Part shown: positions 9,451 through 18,594 of the stretch, one piece after another
How positions within the stretch are numbered: position 1 is the first letter of the stretch
Layout of the letters: each line of letters starts with the position of its first letter
From: Virgibacillus dokdonensis
Lineage (GTDB): Bacteria > Bacillota > Bacilli > Bacillales > Amphibacillaceae
Reading direction: 5' to 3'
Assembly: GCF_900166595.1 (NCBI RefSeq)
Contig: NZ_LT745763.1
Coordinates: forward strand, 2,038,660 to 2,102,659
Length of the DNA stretch: 64,000 bases
Made by a program: the position numbers and the translations under genes
The notes under the pieces: generated by a model
The model's input: the letters and a program-made list of their open reading frames with translations, nothing else
Database searches by the model: none
What the model was told of the DNA's origin: nothing

Positions 9451-9827
9451 CTAGAGGCATACGGGGTGCAACGACGGTAGCTGTTAATGCAGCCGATGTA
9501 ATTATAAATAATACAAAAAACTTAATTGAGGAAATGATCAAGAAAAATAATGTATTACCAGAAGATGTTTCTCATGTTTTTATATCTGTAACAAAAGACA
9601 TTACTGCAACCTTTCCAGCTAAAGGTTTGCGTGAGTTATCGGGTTGGACATATGTTCCAGTAATGTGTATGACAGAAATAGATGTGCCGAATAGTTTAGA
9701 GCTTTGTATACGTGTAATGATGGTTGTAAATACAGAACTAGAACAATCAAATATTCACCATGTCTTTCAAAATGAAGCTATTCATTTGCGCCCTGATTTA
9801 GCAAAATGGAATAAGGAGGATAAATAA
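9447..9827 (+). CDS. aroH: Chorismate mutase, AroH type
   Basis: The AroH-class mutase rearranges chorismate to prephenate as a trimer with active sites at subunit interfaces. The 126-residue product begins TRGIRGATTVAVN and has the FSVTKDI-like segment FISVTKDITATFPA and the central VPVMCMTEIDVP, all typical of the family. It starts with GTG 9447 inside the aroB stop region. In B. subtilis the trpEDCFBA genes follow; here the next gene hisC starts two bases after the aroH stop. Confidence 0.96.
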   Translation: MTRGIRGATTVAVNAADVIINNTKNLIEEMIKKNNVLPEDVSHVFISVTKDITATFPAKGLRELSGWTYVPVMCMTEIDVPNSLELCIRVMMVVNTELEQSNIHHVFQNEAIHLRPDLAKWNKEDK

Positions 9828-9829
9828 AA

Positions 9830-10921
9830 ATGAAAGCAAAATCTTCGTTAAAGCAGATTGCACCATATCAACAAGGAAAGCAAATTCAAGATATTAAGAG
9901 GCAATACCAAATAGATAGAATTGTGAAATTATCTTCAAATGAAAATCCATATGGTTATGCAGATACAGTTAGACAGTTTTTAGCTTCTTATGAGCCTGCG
10001 TTTGATATTTATCCAGATGGCCATACAGCACAACTCCGCAAAGATTTAGCTTATAAATTAAAAGTAAGTGAGTCAGAAATAATTTTTGGGAGTGGCTCTG
10101 AAGAAATTGTTCAAATGATTTGCCGAGCTTATTTATTTCAAGGAGTTAACACAGTGATGGCTACACCAACTTTCCCTCAATATAAGCATAACGCAATAAT
10201 TGAAGGAGCAAAAATAAAGGAGATACCAACTATAGAAGGCCACCATGATTTAAATGGTATGCTTGAAGCTATCGATCAAGATACAAATGTTATCTGGCTT
10301 TGTTCTCCTAATAATCCAACTGGTACTCCAATAACCAAGCAGGATTTTATTGCTTTTATGGATACGTGTCCACAACATGTTTTAGTCGTATTAGATGAGG
10401 CATATTATGAGTATTTAGACGAAACGAAAGACCTTCATGCAATGGAACAGATTCAAAAATACAACAATCTTATAATTTTACGAACTTTTTCAAAGGCATA
10501 CGGACTTGCGGGATTGCGTATTGGGTATGGGGTTGCAAATAAGCAGATCATTAATCAATTAAACGTTGTACGTGGACCTTTCAATACAACTTCCATCGCT
10601 CAGCAAATCGCACAAATTGCACTTGCTGATGAAGCTTTTATTGAAGAAACAAGGCAGCAAAACTTAAAAGTAAAGCTCGATTTCCAAGCATTCTTGGATA
10701 GGATAGGCTGGCATTATTACCCTTCTGAAACAAATTTCATGCTTGTTTCTACACCTACTAGTGGAACAAAAGTGTTTGATTATTTAATCCAACATGGGTT
10801 TATCGTTCGCCCTGGTGAGCTGTTGGGAATACCAAATACTTTTCGATTTACGTTAGGGTTACAGGATGATATGTATCGCATGCAGGAATTACTTTCACTC
10901 TATCAGCACCAAAACAGCTAA
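9830..10921 (+). CDS. hisC: Histidinol-phosphate / aromatic aminotransferase
   Basis: HisC is a PLP enzyme that transaminates histidinol phosphate; in bacilli it also serves in tyrosine and phenylalanine synthesis. The 363-residue product has SSNENPYG near residue 35, SPNNPTGTP near residue 165, the PLP-binding lysine in TFSKAYGLAGLRIGYG near residues 222-237, and an arginine-bearing C-terminal IVRPGELLG segment. The ATG at 9830 is preceded by AAGGAGG. It is directly joined to aroH and followed after 12 bases by tyrA. Confidence 0.94.
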   Translation: MKAKSSLKQIAPYQQGKQIQDIKRQYQIDRIVKLSSNENPYGYADTVRQFLASYEPAFDIYPDGHTAQLRKDLAYKLKVSESEIIFGSGSEEIVQMICRAYLFQGVNTVMATPTFPQYKHNAIIEGAKIKEIPTIEGHHDLNGMLEAIDQDTNVIWLCSPNNPTGTPITKQDFIAFMDTCPQHVLVVLDEAYYEYLDETKDLHAMEQIQKYNNLIILRTFSKAYGLAGLRIGYGVANKQIINQLNVVRGPFNTTSIAQQIAQIALADEAFIEETRQQNLKVKLDFQAFLDRIGWHYYPSETNFMLVSTPTSGTKVFDYLIQHGFIVRPGELLGIPNTFRFTLGLQDDMYRMQELLSLYQHQNS

Positions 10922-10933
10922 GGAGATGTATAT

Positions 10934-12034
10934 GTGAAGCGAAAAATAGCTATAGCAGGTCTTGGTCTTATCGGCGCGTCGATAGCAAAAGCATTAAAAA
11001 CAATAGCTGATAATTATGTAATTGGTTATGATATTGACTTAGAGACATTACAATACGCCAAGACCCATGGTATCATTGACGAAGCAAAAACAGACTTTAC
11101 AACCACAGTATGTCAAGTTGACTATCTTATTTTGGCAGCCCCAATATCTAAGTCAATTGAATTACTAGCAGCTTTAGATGAAATACAATTATCCCAAAAG
11201 TTAATCGTTTCTGATGTTTCTTCCGTGAAACAATCCATGATAACAGCGGCTAATCAGTTACAAAATATGGACATATCTTTTGTTGGTGGACACCCAATGG
11301 CAGGTTCCCATAAAAAAGGGGTGCAGGCTGCAAAAGCGCATCTATTTGAAAACGCAATTTATGTATTGACTCCCACGACGCGTAGTAAAGAGTGTGATGT
11401 TCAATCATTAAAAAGGCTTCTTGAACCGACACGTAGCAAATTTCTCATACTAGATGCGAAGGAACACGATGAAATGACTGGTGTGATTTCTCATTTCCCG
11501 CATTTAATTGCATCTTCACTCGTTCACCAGGCAAAGCATTGGGAACAGACGCACGCTTATTTACCTAACCTTGCTGCAGGTGGATTTCGCGATATTACAA
11601 GAATTGCATCTAGCAACCCTACACTTTGGCAGGATATCTTTTATCATAATCGAAAGAAAATGTCGCTGTTTTTAGAAGAATGGATTACAGAAATGAAACA
11701 TGTAAAAAATTTAGTTGAAGAAAATAATAAGCAAGAGATGATTACGTATTTAGAAACAGCTAAACGGTACCGTGATGGTTTAGGTACGAAAGATAAAGGA
11801 GCCATTCCTTCATATTACGATTTGTATGTAGATATTCAAGATCAAACAGGGGCTTTAGCCCATGTAACAAAACTGTTGGCAGATAATAACATTAGCATAA
11901 ATAATATTCAAATATTAGAAATTAGGGAAGGGATAATGGGAGCTCTTAGGTTAAGTTTTGCAACTGAAAAACTCCAAAAAATAAGTGCACACACCCTAAA
12001 TGAATCGGGTTATGAAACGATGATCGAAAAATAA
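10934..12034 (+). CDS. tyrA: Prephenate dehydrogenase with C-terminal ACT domain
   Basis: TyrA oxidatively decarboxylates prephenate to 4-hydroxyphenylpyruvate, the precursor of tyrosine. The 366-residue product has the NAD-binding GLGLIGASIAKAL at residues 8-20, FVGGHPMAGSHKKG near residue 116, and the catalytic histidine in GVISHFPHLIAS near residue 184. Residues about 297-366 resemble an ACT domain, which would allow feedback by an amino acid. The start is GTG 10934 with AAGGAGATG upstream; an ATG two bases earlier hits an immediate stop. Confidence 0.95.
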   Translation: MKRKIAIAGLGLIGASIAKALKTIADNYVIGYDIDLETLQYAKTHGIIDEAKTDFTTTVCQVDYLILAAPISKSIELLAALDEIQLSQKLIVSDVSSVKQSMITAANQLQNMDISFVGGHPMAGSHKKGVQAAKAHLFENAIYVLTPTTRSKECDVQSLKRLLEPTRSKFLILDAKEHDEMTGVISHFPHLIASSLVHQAKHWEQTHAYLPNLAAGGFRDITRIASSNPTLWQDIFYHNRKKMSLFLEEWITEMKHVKNLVEENNKQEMITYLETAKRYRDGLGTKDKGAIPSYYDLYVDIQDQTGALAHVTKLLADNNISINNIQILEIREGIMGALRLSFATEKLQKISAHTLNESGYETMIEK

Positions 12035-12058
12035 TGTTTGATAAAGGATGATAGAAAG

Positions 12059-13348
12059 TTGAAAGAACGAATATTACAACCGATAGGCAACCCTTTACAA
12101 GGGGAGATAGAAGTACCAGGTGATAAATCGATCTCACACCGATCCATTATGTTTGGCTCACTAGCTCATGGGACTACAATTGTGGAACATTTTTTAAACA
12201 GTGAAGATTGTTTGCGTACAGTAAATATTTTTCGGTCTATGGGTGTTTCTATTGAACAGAAAGAATCCAGTTTAACTATTTACGGAGAAGGTCCACAATC
12301 ATTTACTGAGCCAGTTGAGCCTCTTTATTTAGGTAATTCTGGTACGACGGCAAGACTAATACTAGGTATCTTAGCAGGCTTACCTCTTTTTACTACTTTT
12401 TATGGAGATCGTTCGTTAACAAAACGCCCTATGAATCGCGTTGTTGAACCACTTCGTCTAATGGGAGCAAGCATTACAGGGTGCTCACAAGGAAACTATC
12501 TCCCTTTAGCTGTAGAAGGGAAAACATTGCAAGCCATTCATTATCATTTACCTGTAAAAAGCGCGCAAGTTAAATCAGCTGTTCTTTTAGCTGGTTTATT
12601 TGCAAACGGAACTACTACTGTTACTGAAATATCACCTACAAGAAATCATACAGAATCAATGTTACAAGCTTTTGGTGTGGAATTGTTAAATAACGGTTTA
12701 GATATTTCCGTTCGTGGACAACAAACATTAACAGCTACAGATATTTACGTTCCCGGTGATATTTCATCTGCAGCGTTCTTTCTCGTTGCAGCTGCTATCG
12801 TTCCAGGTAGTCAATTAAAACTATTACATGTTGGGTTGAATGAAACGCGTACAGGAATCATTGACGTTTTACAAGCAATGGGAGCTGACATAACCATTGA
12901 GAGGGAAGAAACAAAAGGTGGTGAACGTATTGGTGACATTCATATTCGTTACAAGGAGTTAACAGCAACAATTATTGAAGGAGATATGATTCCAAGACTC
13001 ATAGATGAGATACCGATCATCGCTTTATTAGCTACTCAAGCTGAAGGAACGACAGTAATTAAGGATGCTGCAGAACTTCGTGTCAAAGAAACGGATCGCA
13101 TTCACGCTGTGACAGAAACACTTACTAATTTAGGGGCAAAAGTCGAAGAAAAAGAGGATGGGCTACTAATTCATGGACGATCGAAACTGCACGGCAATAG
13201 AATTGAATCCTATCATGATCACCGAATGGCTATGATGGCATCTATTGCATCTTTGATCACCACAAGTGAAGTCGTAATTAATGACATAACTCCAATTGCA
13301 ACATCTTACCCAACTTTTTATGCAGATTTAAAATCAGTGAGCGAATAA
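12059..13348 (+). CDS. aroA: 3-phosphoshikimate 1-carboxyvinyltransferase (EPSP synthase)
   Basis: EPSP synthase joins phosphoenolpyruvate to shikimate 3-phosphate. The product has PGDKSISHRS near residue 21, LYLGNSGTTARLILG near residue 90, GDRSLTKRPM near residue 117, RVKETDRI and SYHDHRMAM near the C-terminus. I chose TTG 12059, which has AAAGGA ten bases upstream and gives the usual short N-terminal lead (429 residues). The in-frame TTG at 12038 would add seven residues and has no Shine-Dalgarno. It is the last gene of the aro operon. The B. subtilis name is aroE. Confidence 0.94.
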   Translation: MKERILQPIGNPLQGEIEVPGDKSISHRSIMFGSLAHGTTIVEHFLNSEDCLRTVNIFRSMGVSIEQKESSLTIYGEGPQSFTEPVEPLYLGNSGTTARLILGILAGLPLFTTFYGDRSLTKRPMNRVVEPLRLMGASITGCSQGNYLPLAVEGKTLQAIHYHLPVKSAQVKSAVLLAGLFANGTTTVTEISPTRNHTESMLQAFGVELLNNGLDISVRGQQTLTATDIYVPGDISSAAFFLVAAAIVPGSQLKLLHVGLNETRTGIIDVLQAMGADITIEREETKGGERIGDIHIRYKELTATIIEGDMIPRLIDEIPIIALLATQAEGTTVIKDAAELRVKETDRIHAVTETLTNLGAKVEEKEDGLLIHGRSKLHGNRIESYHDHRMAMMASIASLITTSEVVINDITPIATSYPTFYADLKSVSE

Positions 13349-13366
13349 TTTCTAAAAAGAGGTCAT

Positions 13367-13449
13367 GACAAAACTACATCAGCGATCAAGCTAACGAACA
13401 ATAAAAGCCCATTATTTACGCTGCGAAGCCAAATTATGTAGTCTTTATC
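13367..13449. repeat. Imperfect inverted repeat downstream of aroA
   Basis: GACAAAACTACAT (13367-13379) and ATGTAGTCTTTATC (13436-13449) are near-complements separated by 56 bases. The 449-base spacer 13349-13797 holds this repeat, a perfect hairpin at 13502-13538 and the ypiA promoter, and no credible gene. It may be an eroded repeat element; this is uncertain. Confidence 0.3.
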
Positions 13450-13501
13450 CCAAGATGCCCCATGGAAGTTTTTTACAAGATAAACATGTCTATAGTACAA
13501 A

Positions 13502-13548
13502 CAAGCCGAACTATTTTATAATTTAATGGTTCGGCTTGCTGCTATTTG
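13502..13548 (+). terminator. Perfect 10-bp hairpin, possible terminator of the aro operon
   Basis: CAAGCCGAAC (13502-13511) and GTTCGGCTTG (13529-13538) are exact complements with a 17-base loop, followed by CTGCTATTTGG. The T-run is poor and it lies 150 bases after aroA, so its role as terminator is likely but not certain. Confidence 0.5.
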
Positions 13549-13733
13549 GATGTTTATCAAGCTCATCTGGCGAATATTGGAATGATAATGAGGAAACGTT
13601 AGTATATAGAGGGTGTATAAGATTTTTTTGGTTTATGGTATAAGAAAAACTACGGTTATCGTTAGAAAGACTTTGGAGATAGCCAAGTTTTTCTAAGGTG
13701 TTAACCTTTAAAATGATTGGCTATGCGTTTATT

Positions 13734-13762
13734 TTGAACATCTGCTCGTTTTCCGTTATGAT
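13734..13762 (+). promoter_or_regulatory. Putative sigma-A promoter of ypiA
   Basis: TTGAAC (13734-13739) and TATGAT (13757-13762) are 17 bases apart, ending 35 bases before the ypiA start. Confidence 0.6.
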
Positions 13763-13797
13763 AAAGACCTGATGAACGTGAAGAAAGGAAGTTCAAT

Positions 13798-15066
13798 GTG
13801 GAAACAATTATGGAAGCTGTTCGTTTAATGGAAGCCCAGCACGCAGAAAAAGCGGTAGAATTATTGGAAAACTATTTACCAATGGCTGATGACGAAGAGC
13901 GATACACAATAGCAGAATTGTATTTGCAATGGGGCTACTTACACGAAGCAAAAGCTATTTTTCAAGATTTAATACATCAATTTCCTGCTGAAGGAGAACT
14001 AAAAGTGGCTCTTGCAGATATTTATACGGAATTGGAAGATGACGAAGCTGCTATCCAACTGTTAAATGATATTGATGAAGAAGATCCTGCTTACCTACAA
14101 ACATTGATTCAATTAGCAGATCTTTATCAAGCGCAAGGGCTTTTTGAAGTATCTGAACAAAAGTTATTAATGGCTAAACGATTTGATCCTAATGAACCAA
14201 TTATTGATTTTGCTTTAGGAGAATTATATTTTTCAACAGCAGATTATGTAAAAGCCACTACTTATTATGAAAATATTTTGCCTAAGATGAAAGAAATTGC
14301 TCATGTATCGATAACAGATCGCCTAGCTGAAGCGTATGCCGAATCTGGAGAGTTTGAATTAGCTTTAACTTACTATCAAGATGAAGATAGTGAAAATCCC
14401 GATACGTTGTTTAAATATGGTTTTACTGCTTACCAAACTGGAAGAAAAGACATTGCGAGAAAAGCGTGGGAACATGTCATGGAGATTGATATGTATTACC
14501 ATACAGTGTATTATCATCTTGCTTCTCTTTATGAGGAAGAGGGGATATATGAGAAAGCATATGAAATTAGTCAAAAAGGACTTCATGTAGATGCTTTTAA
14601 TAAAGATTTATTTTTGTTAGCTGGGAAAATTGCTCATCAACTTGGAGAAGATGAAAAAAGTGAACAGCATGTTCGAGAAGCTATAGCAATGGATCCTGAT
14701 TTTAAAGAAGCAGTGCTATTTTTAATTGAATTACTAAAAAATAATGCTGATTTTAAAGGAATTGTTGACTTGGTTAGCGAAATAATGAATACAGGTGCAG
14801 AGGATCCTTTGTATAATTGGGAACTAGCCCGCGCTTATAATGAATTGGAAGTATATAATGATGCATTAAAACACTATCAAACTGCATATAATAATCTCAA
14901 AGACGATAGTGACTTTTTAAAAGAATATGGCTATTTCTTAACAGAAGAGGGGAGGATAAAAGAGGCGATACCTGTATTTACTGCATACCTTGAGCAACAA
15001 CCAATAGATGATGAAGTAAATGAATTTCTATTTCGCTTAAAGCAATCTGATCGTGAAGAGCCGTAA
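13798..15066 (+). CDS. ypiA: TPR repeat protein YpiA
   Basis: This is a cytoplasmic tetratricopeptide-repeat protein of unknown function, kept at this position in bacilli. The 422 residues are almost wholly made of TPR-like helical pairs, for example AELYLQWGYLHEAKAIFQDL, LADLYQAQGLFEVSEQKLLM and FALGELYFSTADYVKATTYY. The start is GTG 13798 after AAGAAAGGAAG; the overlapping ATG at 13796 is out of frame. It probably acts as a protein-protein scaffold. It is followed by ypiB and ypiF, then qcrABC, as in B. subtilis. Confidence 0.9.
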   Translation: METIMEAVRLMEAQHAEKAVELLENYLPMADDEERYTIAELYLQWGYLHEAKAIFQDLIHQFPAEGELKVALADIYTELEDDEAAIQLLNDIDEEDPAYLQTLIQLADLYQAQGLFEVSEQKLLMAKRFDPNEPIIDFALGELYFSTADYVKATTYYENILPKMKEIAHVSITDRLAEAYAESGEFELALTYYQDEDSENPDTLFKYGFTAYQTGRKDIARKAWEHVMEIDMYYHTVYYHLASLYEEEGIYEKAYEISQKGLHVDAFNKDLFLLAGKIAHQLGEDEKSEQHVREAIAMDPDFKEAVLFLIELLKNNADFKGIVDLVSEIMNTGAEDPLYNWELARAYNELEVYNDALKHYQTAYNNLKDDSDFLKEYGYFLTEEGRIKEAIPVFTAYLEQQPIDDEVNEFLFRLKQSDREEP

Positions 15067-15165
15067 GTGCATGACTTTTTGATTGAACAACTTCTTAGAC
15101 TTATTTAAATGGACTCGTGGTACACCAAATTATCCATGAAAAGAGGTTGTAAAGGAGAGTGAGAA

Positions 15166-15741
15166 ATGGTGCATACTCCAGTATCTGTAGAAGATAAAAA
15201 AAGTTTTATTCGATGGTTTTTAAATCATTACCAGCTAAAAAAGCGAGAGAGCGTATGGATTTTAAATTATTTAATGAATCACGATGAAATACTTCACCAT
15301 CTTCATTTTGTTAGAGAGGCGAAATTCTGTCCACGGGGAATTATTATGACAAGTCAATGCTCAAGTGAAACAGCCTTTCGTTTTTATAAAAATCAACTCG
15401 TAACAACAGATGCAGAGAAATCGTTTCATGACATTCGCTTGAATAAAACAGAAGCTCTGTACCTTCAGTTAAATTTTAAAAGATCATACCGAAGTGCATT
15501 ATATATTGCGGTATTAGAGGAAAACCCATTTATACCAAATGACTATTTCATAACTGCTCAGGACAAAGAAGTTGCACAGCAGCTGCTAGATCAATCTCGA
15601 TACGAATTTCAAAGAAGTTTTTTAAATGAGCAAATTGATCAAGCCTTGGACTGTATGAATGAAGAAGCTTTCTTAAAATTAACAAAAGAACTTCAAATGT
15701 TGGAAGAGAACTTTTTAAATCAACCAAAATTGCTAAAGTGA
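15166..15741 (+). CDS. ypiB: UPF0302 family protein YpiB
   Basis: A 191-residue protein of the conserved Firmicutes family UPF0302; its function is not established. It has the N-terminal block VEDKKSFIRWFLNHYQLKKR, the central LHFVREAKFCPRGIIMTSQC and a C-terminal region rich in Leu, Gln and Glu that includes FLNEQIDQALDCMNEEAF. The ATG follows AAAGGAGAGTGAG. It sits upstream of ypiF and the cytochrome bc genes, which suggests but does not prove a link with respiration. Confidence 0.88.
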   Translation: MVHTPVSVEDKKSFIRWFLNHYQLKKRESVWILNYLMNHDEILHHLHFVREAKFCPRGIIMTSQCSSETAFRFYKNQLVTTDAEKSFHDIRLNKTEALYLQLNFKRSYRSALYIAVLEENPFIPNDYFITAQDKEVAQQLLDQSRYEFQRSFLNEQIDQALDCMNEEAFLKLTKELQMLEENFLNQPKLLK

Positions 15742-15825
15742 TAGGTTGATTTTTTTTGTGAAGATAGATAAGATTTAAATAAATATATTTAAAATTTTGC
15801 AGAGTAAGAAAGGCTGGGCAGAGCG

Positions 15826-16284
15826 ATGAAATGGAAAAAAACAGACATAACTCAGTATACAGAGGCAAAAGAATACATTGATACGGTTCTAATTCCATTA
15901 ATGCCTTTTGAAATGGAAAGTGATACGCATTTAGACGTAAACGCTTTTCAATACGAATGGACGATGTTACTTGTAAATGAGTTAGAAAAAGAACTTACAG
16001 GACGGATGATGTTATTACCACCTTATGTTTATAGAAAACCTATCATCCAAGAACAAGAACTTACAAGAATTGATTCCTGGGCTAAAGAAATAAAAAAGCA
16101 ACCTTTTAATCATGTGTTTTTTCTAACTTTAGATGGTGGATGGAAAAAGCATGAAGAAGCTCTTCCTGGAACACTACTCTGGTTGCCTGGAATGAAGTCA
16201 GGTGACTTACATTCTGCAGACATGTACAGATTTATTCGTGATCAAGTGGAGCAAATGAGCGAGTTAATTCAATCTTATTGGTAA
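15826..16284 (+). CDS. ypiF: DUF2487 family protein YpiF
   Basis: A 152-residue cytoplasmic protein of the DUF2487 family, found just before qcrA in bacilli; function unknown. It begins MKWKKTDITQYTEAKEYIDT and has the conserved middle segment LPPYVYRKPIIQE and C-terminal LPGTLLWLPGM. The ribosome site AAGAAAGG is about 16 bases from the ATG, a long spacing, so the gene may be weakly translated or start slightly differently. Confidence 0.87.
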   Translation: MKWKKTDITQYTEAKEYIDTVLIPLMPFEMESDTHLDVNAFQYEWTMLLVNELEKELTGRMMLLPPYVYRKPIIQEQELTRIDSWAKEIKKQPFNHVFFLTLDGGWKKHEEALPGTLLWLPGMKSGDLHSADMYRFIRDQVEQMSELIQSYW

Positions 16285-16323
16285 TAAGAAGAAAAAAGTT
16301 TTTTTGGGAAAAAGGAATAATGA

Positions 16324-16352
16324 TTGACCGGACAAACAGTTTACGCTATCAT
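16324..16352 (+). promoter_or_regulatory. Putative promoter of qcrABC
   Basis: TTGACC (16324-16329) and TATCAT (16347-16352) are separated by 17 bases. They lie 66 bases before the qcrA start and 39 bases after the ypiF stop. Confidence 0.55.
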
Positions 16353-16417
16353 GGTTATGTCCTAGTAATGTGAATATCTGTATTGTCCGTGATTATTGTA
16401 TAAGAGGGGGGAAAATC

Positions 16418-16930
16418 ATGAGCGATAAAAAGCAGCAAGTATCCCGTAGACAGTTCTTGAACTATACGTTAACTGGGGTTGGTGGTTTTATGGCAGCAGG
16501 AATGCTGGCGCCAATGTTGCGAATGGCAGTTGATCCAGTGTTAAAAGAATCGGGGCAGGGGGACATGGCAAATGTCGGCTTATCTGTTGATGACATTACT
16601 ACCGAGCCACAAAAAGTAGATTGGAAGATCACACAAGTTGATGGCTGGTACGAGTCAGAAGTAAACCGTTCCGCTTGGGTTTTTAAGGATGAAAATGGCG
16701 ATATTCAGGCCTTTTCCCCAATTTGTAAACACTTGGGTTGTGTCGTATCCTGGGGAGGAAGTGATGAATATCCTGAACAGTTTTTTTGCCCGTGTCATGA
16801 TGGACGTTACTACAAAGATGGAACAAACGTACCAGGAACACCACCTTTACAGCCGTTGGATGTTTATGAATTAGAAGTAAGAGATGGAATCTTATTTTTA
16901 GGTGATGCAGTACCAAGAGAGGGGGCGTAA
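16418..16930 (+). CDS. qcrA: Menaquinol:cytochrome c reductase, Rieske iron-sulfur subunit
   Basis: QcrA is the [2Fe-2S] subunit of the bc complex and passes electrons from menaquinol to the cytochrome subunit. The 170-residue product has the two cluster motifs CKHLGC and CPCHDG in its C-terminal domain. The N-terminus SRRQFLNYTLTGVGGFMAAG is a twin-arginine type signal anchor, consistent with known Tat export of Rieske proteins. I chose ATG 16418 because AAGAGGGGGGAAA lies upstream; the frame is open further upstream without a ribosome site. First gene of qcrABC. Confidence 0.96.
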   Translation: MSDKKQQVSRRQFLNYTLTGVGGFMAAGMLAPMLRMAVDPVLKESGQGDMANVGLSVDDITTEPQKVDWKITQVDGWYESEVNRSAWVFKDENGDIQAFSPICKHLGCVVSWGGSDEYPEQFFCPCHDGRYYKDGTNVPGTPPLQPLDVYELEVRDGILFLGDAVPREGA

Positions 16931-16936
16931 TAGTAT

Positions 16937-17611
16937 ATGCTACAAAAAATTTATGACTGGATTGATGAGCGTGCTGATATTACGCCTATCTGGCGGGATA
17001 TTGCAGACCATGAAGTTCCAGAGCATGTAAATCCAGCACATCATTTTTCCGCATTTGTTTATTGCTTTGGTGGTTTAACCTTTTTTGTGGTTGTTATTCA
17101 AATTTTATCTGGAATGTTTTTAACGATGTATTATGTTCCAGATATCGAAAATGCATGGAGATCCGTTTATTACTTGCAAACGGAAGTAGCACATGGGCAG
17201 ATTGTTCGTGGTATGCACCATTGGGGCGCTAGTGTTGTTATTGTCATGTTGTTATTACATACACTACGAGTGTTTTTCCAAGGAGCTTATAAAAAGCCAC
17301 GTGAACTGAATTGGATTGTTGGTGTTTTGATTTTCTTTATCATGCTTGGCTTAGGGTTTACCGGGTATTTATTACCGTGGGACAACAAAGCGTTTTTCGC
17401 TACACAAGTTGGGTTGGAAATTTCACAACAAGTTCCATTTGTTGGCGAAGAGTTGAAAACGCTATTAGCGGGTGATGAAAAAATCGTTGGTGCGCAAACA
17501 CTGACTAGATTCTTCGCAATTCATGTGTTCTTCTTGCCTGGGGCACTCTTTGCATTATTAGCAGTACATTTTATTTTAATCCGTAGACAAGGAATTTCAG
17601 GACCATTATAA
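16937..17611 (+). CDS. qcrB: Menaquinol:cytochrome c reductase, cytochrome b subunit
   Basis: QcrB is the b6-type subunit that holds two b hemes and the extra covalently bound heme known from Bacillus bc complexes. The 224-residue product has about four transmembrane helices and heme-ligand histidines in GQIVRGMHHWGASVVIVM near residues 88-105 and in RFFAIHVFFLPGALFALLAV near residues 193-212. It follows qcrA by six bases and is followed by qcrC after a strong AAAAGGAGGGG site. Confidence 0.96.
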   Translation: MLQKIYDWIDERADITPIWRDIADHEVPEHVNPAHHFSAFVYCFGGLTFFVVVIQILSGMFLTMYYVPDIENAWRSVYYLQTEVAHGQIVRGMHHWGASVVIVMLLLHTLRVFFQGAYKKPRELNWIVGVLIFFIMLGLGFTGYLLPWDNKAFFATQVGLEISQQVPFVGEELKTLLAGDEKIVGAQTLTRFFAIHVFFLPGALFALLAVHFILIRRQGISGPL

Positions 17612-17626
17612 AAAGGAGGGGAAAGC

Positions 17627-18409
17627 ATGCATAAGGGTAAAGGTATGAAATTCGTCGGTGATTCACGCATCACTGCCGATAGAAAACCAAATGTACCAAA
17701 GGATTATTCCGAATATCCTGGAAGAACAGAAGCTTTCTGGCCCAACTTTTTATTAAAAGAATGGTTAGTAGGTGCTGTGTTTTTAGTGGGATTTTTATGT
17801 CTGACACTAGCCCATCCTTCTCCATTAGAAGGTATGGCTGATCCAACGAATGCATCTTATATTCCATTGCCGGATTGGTACTTCTTGTTCTTGTACGAAC
17901 TGTTAAAATATGAATTTGCTAGTGGAGATTATACATTGATGGGAATTCTTGTTTTACCTGGAATTGCATTCGGTGCATTATTGTTAGCACCGTTTTTAGA
18001 CAAAGGTCCCGGAAGAAGACCACATCAACGTCCGATTTCTGTTGGGATGATGCTACTTGCTTTAGCTTCTGTAATTTGGCTAACGTACGAATCTGCAGCC
18101 AATGTAGATTGGGAATCAAGGGCAGAAACTAACAAACCAGTACCTCCTGGTGAACAGGCAGAGATTGATACAGAAGACCCAGGTTACGCCGTTTATGAGA
18201 ACAGTTGCTTATCTTGTCATGGCGATAATTTACAAGGGGGTGCGGCTGGTCCGTCACTCATCGGTATTGATAAATCTGCTGAAGAAATTGCTACAATTGC
18301 TACAGAGGGAATTAACTCCATGCCACCGGATCAGTTCACAGGTACAGATGAAGAACTACAACAATTGGTTGATTTTATCGTATCCGTGAATGAGGAGTCT
18401 GGTGAATAG
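17627..18409 (+). CDS. qcrC: Menaquinol:cytochrome c reductase, cytochrome b/c subunit
   Basis: QcrC joins a subunit IV-like membrane part to a C-terminal cytochrome c domain; this fusion is typical of Bacillus bc complexes. The 260-residue product has three hydrophobic helices (about residues 47-66, 104-124 and 140-157) and the heme-binding CLSCHG near residue 193, with a Met-containing INSMPPDQF segment near residue 226 as likely axial ligand. The ATG follows AAAAGGAGGGG. It ends the operon, with a terminator about 13 bases downstream. Confidence 0.96.
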   Translation: MHKGKGMKFVGDSRITADRKPNVPKDYSEYPGRTEAFWPNFLLKEWLVGAVFLVGFLCLTLAHPSPLEGMADPTNASYIPLPDWYFLFLYELLKYEFASGDYTLMGILVLPGIAFGALLLAPFLDKGPGRRPHQRPISVGMMLLALASVIWLTYESAANVDWESRAETNKPVPPGEQAEIDTEDPGYAVYENSCLSCHGDNLQGGAAGPSLIGIDKSAEEIATIATEGINSMPPDQFTGTDEELQQLVDFIVSVNEESGE

Positions 18410-18421
18410 AGTAATCCAATT

Positions 18422-18460
18422 GCACCTTTGCCAATACTATTGGCGAAGGTGCTTCTTCAT
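18422..18460 (+). terminator. Terminator of qcrABC
   Basis: GCACCTTTGCCAA (18422-18434) pairs with TTGGCGAAGGTGC (18440-18452) over 13 bp with one G-U pair, followed by TTCTTCATTTTTT. Confidence 0.85.
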
Positions 18461-18594
18461 TTTTTATACTATGGAGATTTGTTATAAGAAAAGCTACAGC
18501 TTCTCAATAAAGCTCGGTTTCTCTAAAAAATTATCTCCTTGCATACTTACTAGGCTAAACATATTTCATATTCTGTTAGAAAGGGGTTGACAAC

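Noticed and set aside
12038..12058. Upstream TTG as start of aroA
   Set aside because: There is no Shine-Dalgarno before it, while TTG 12059 has AAAGGA at a good distance and gives the family N-terminus.
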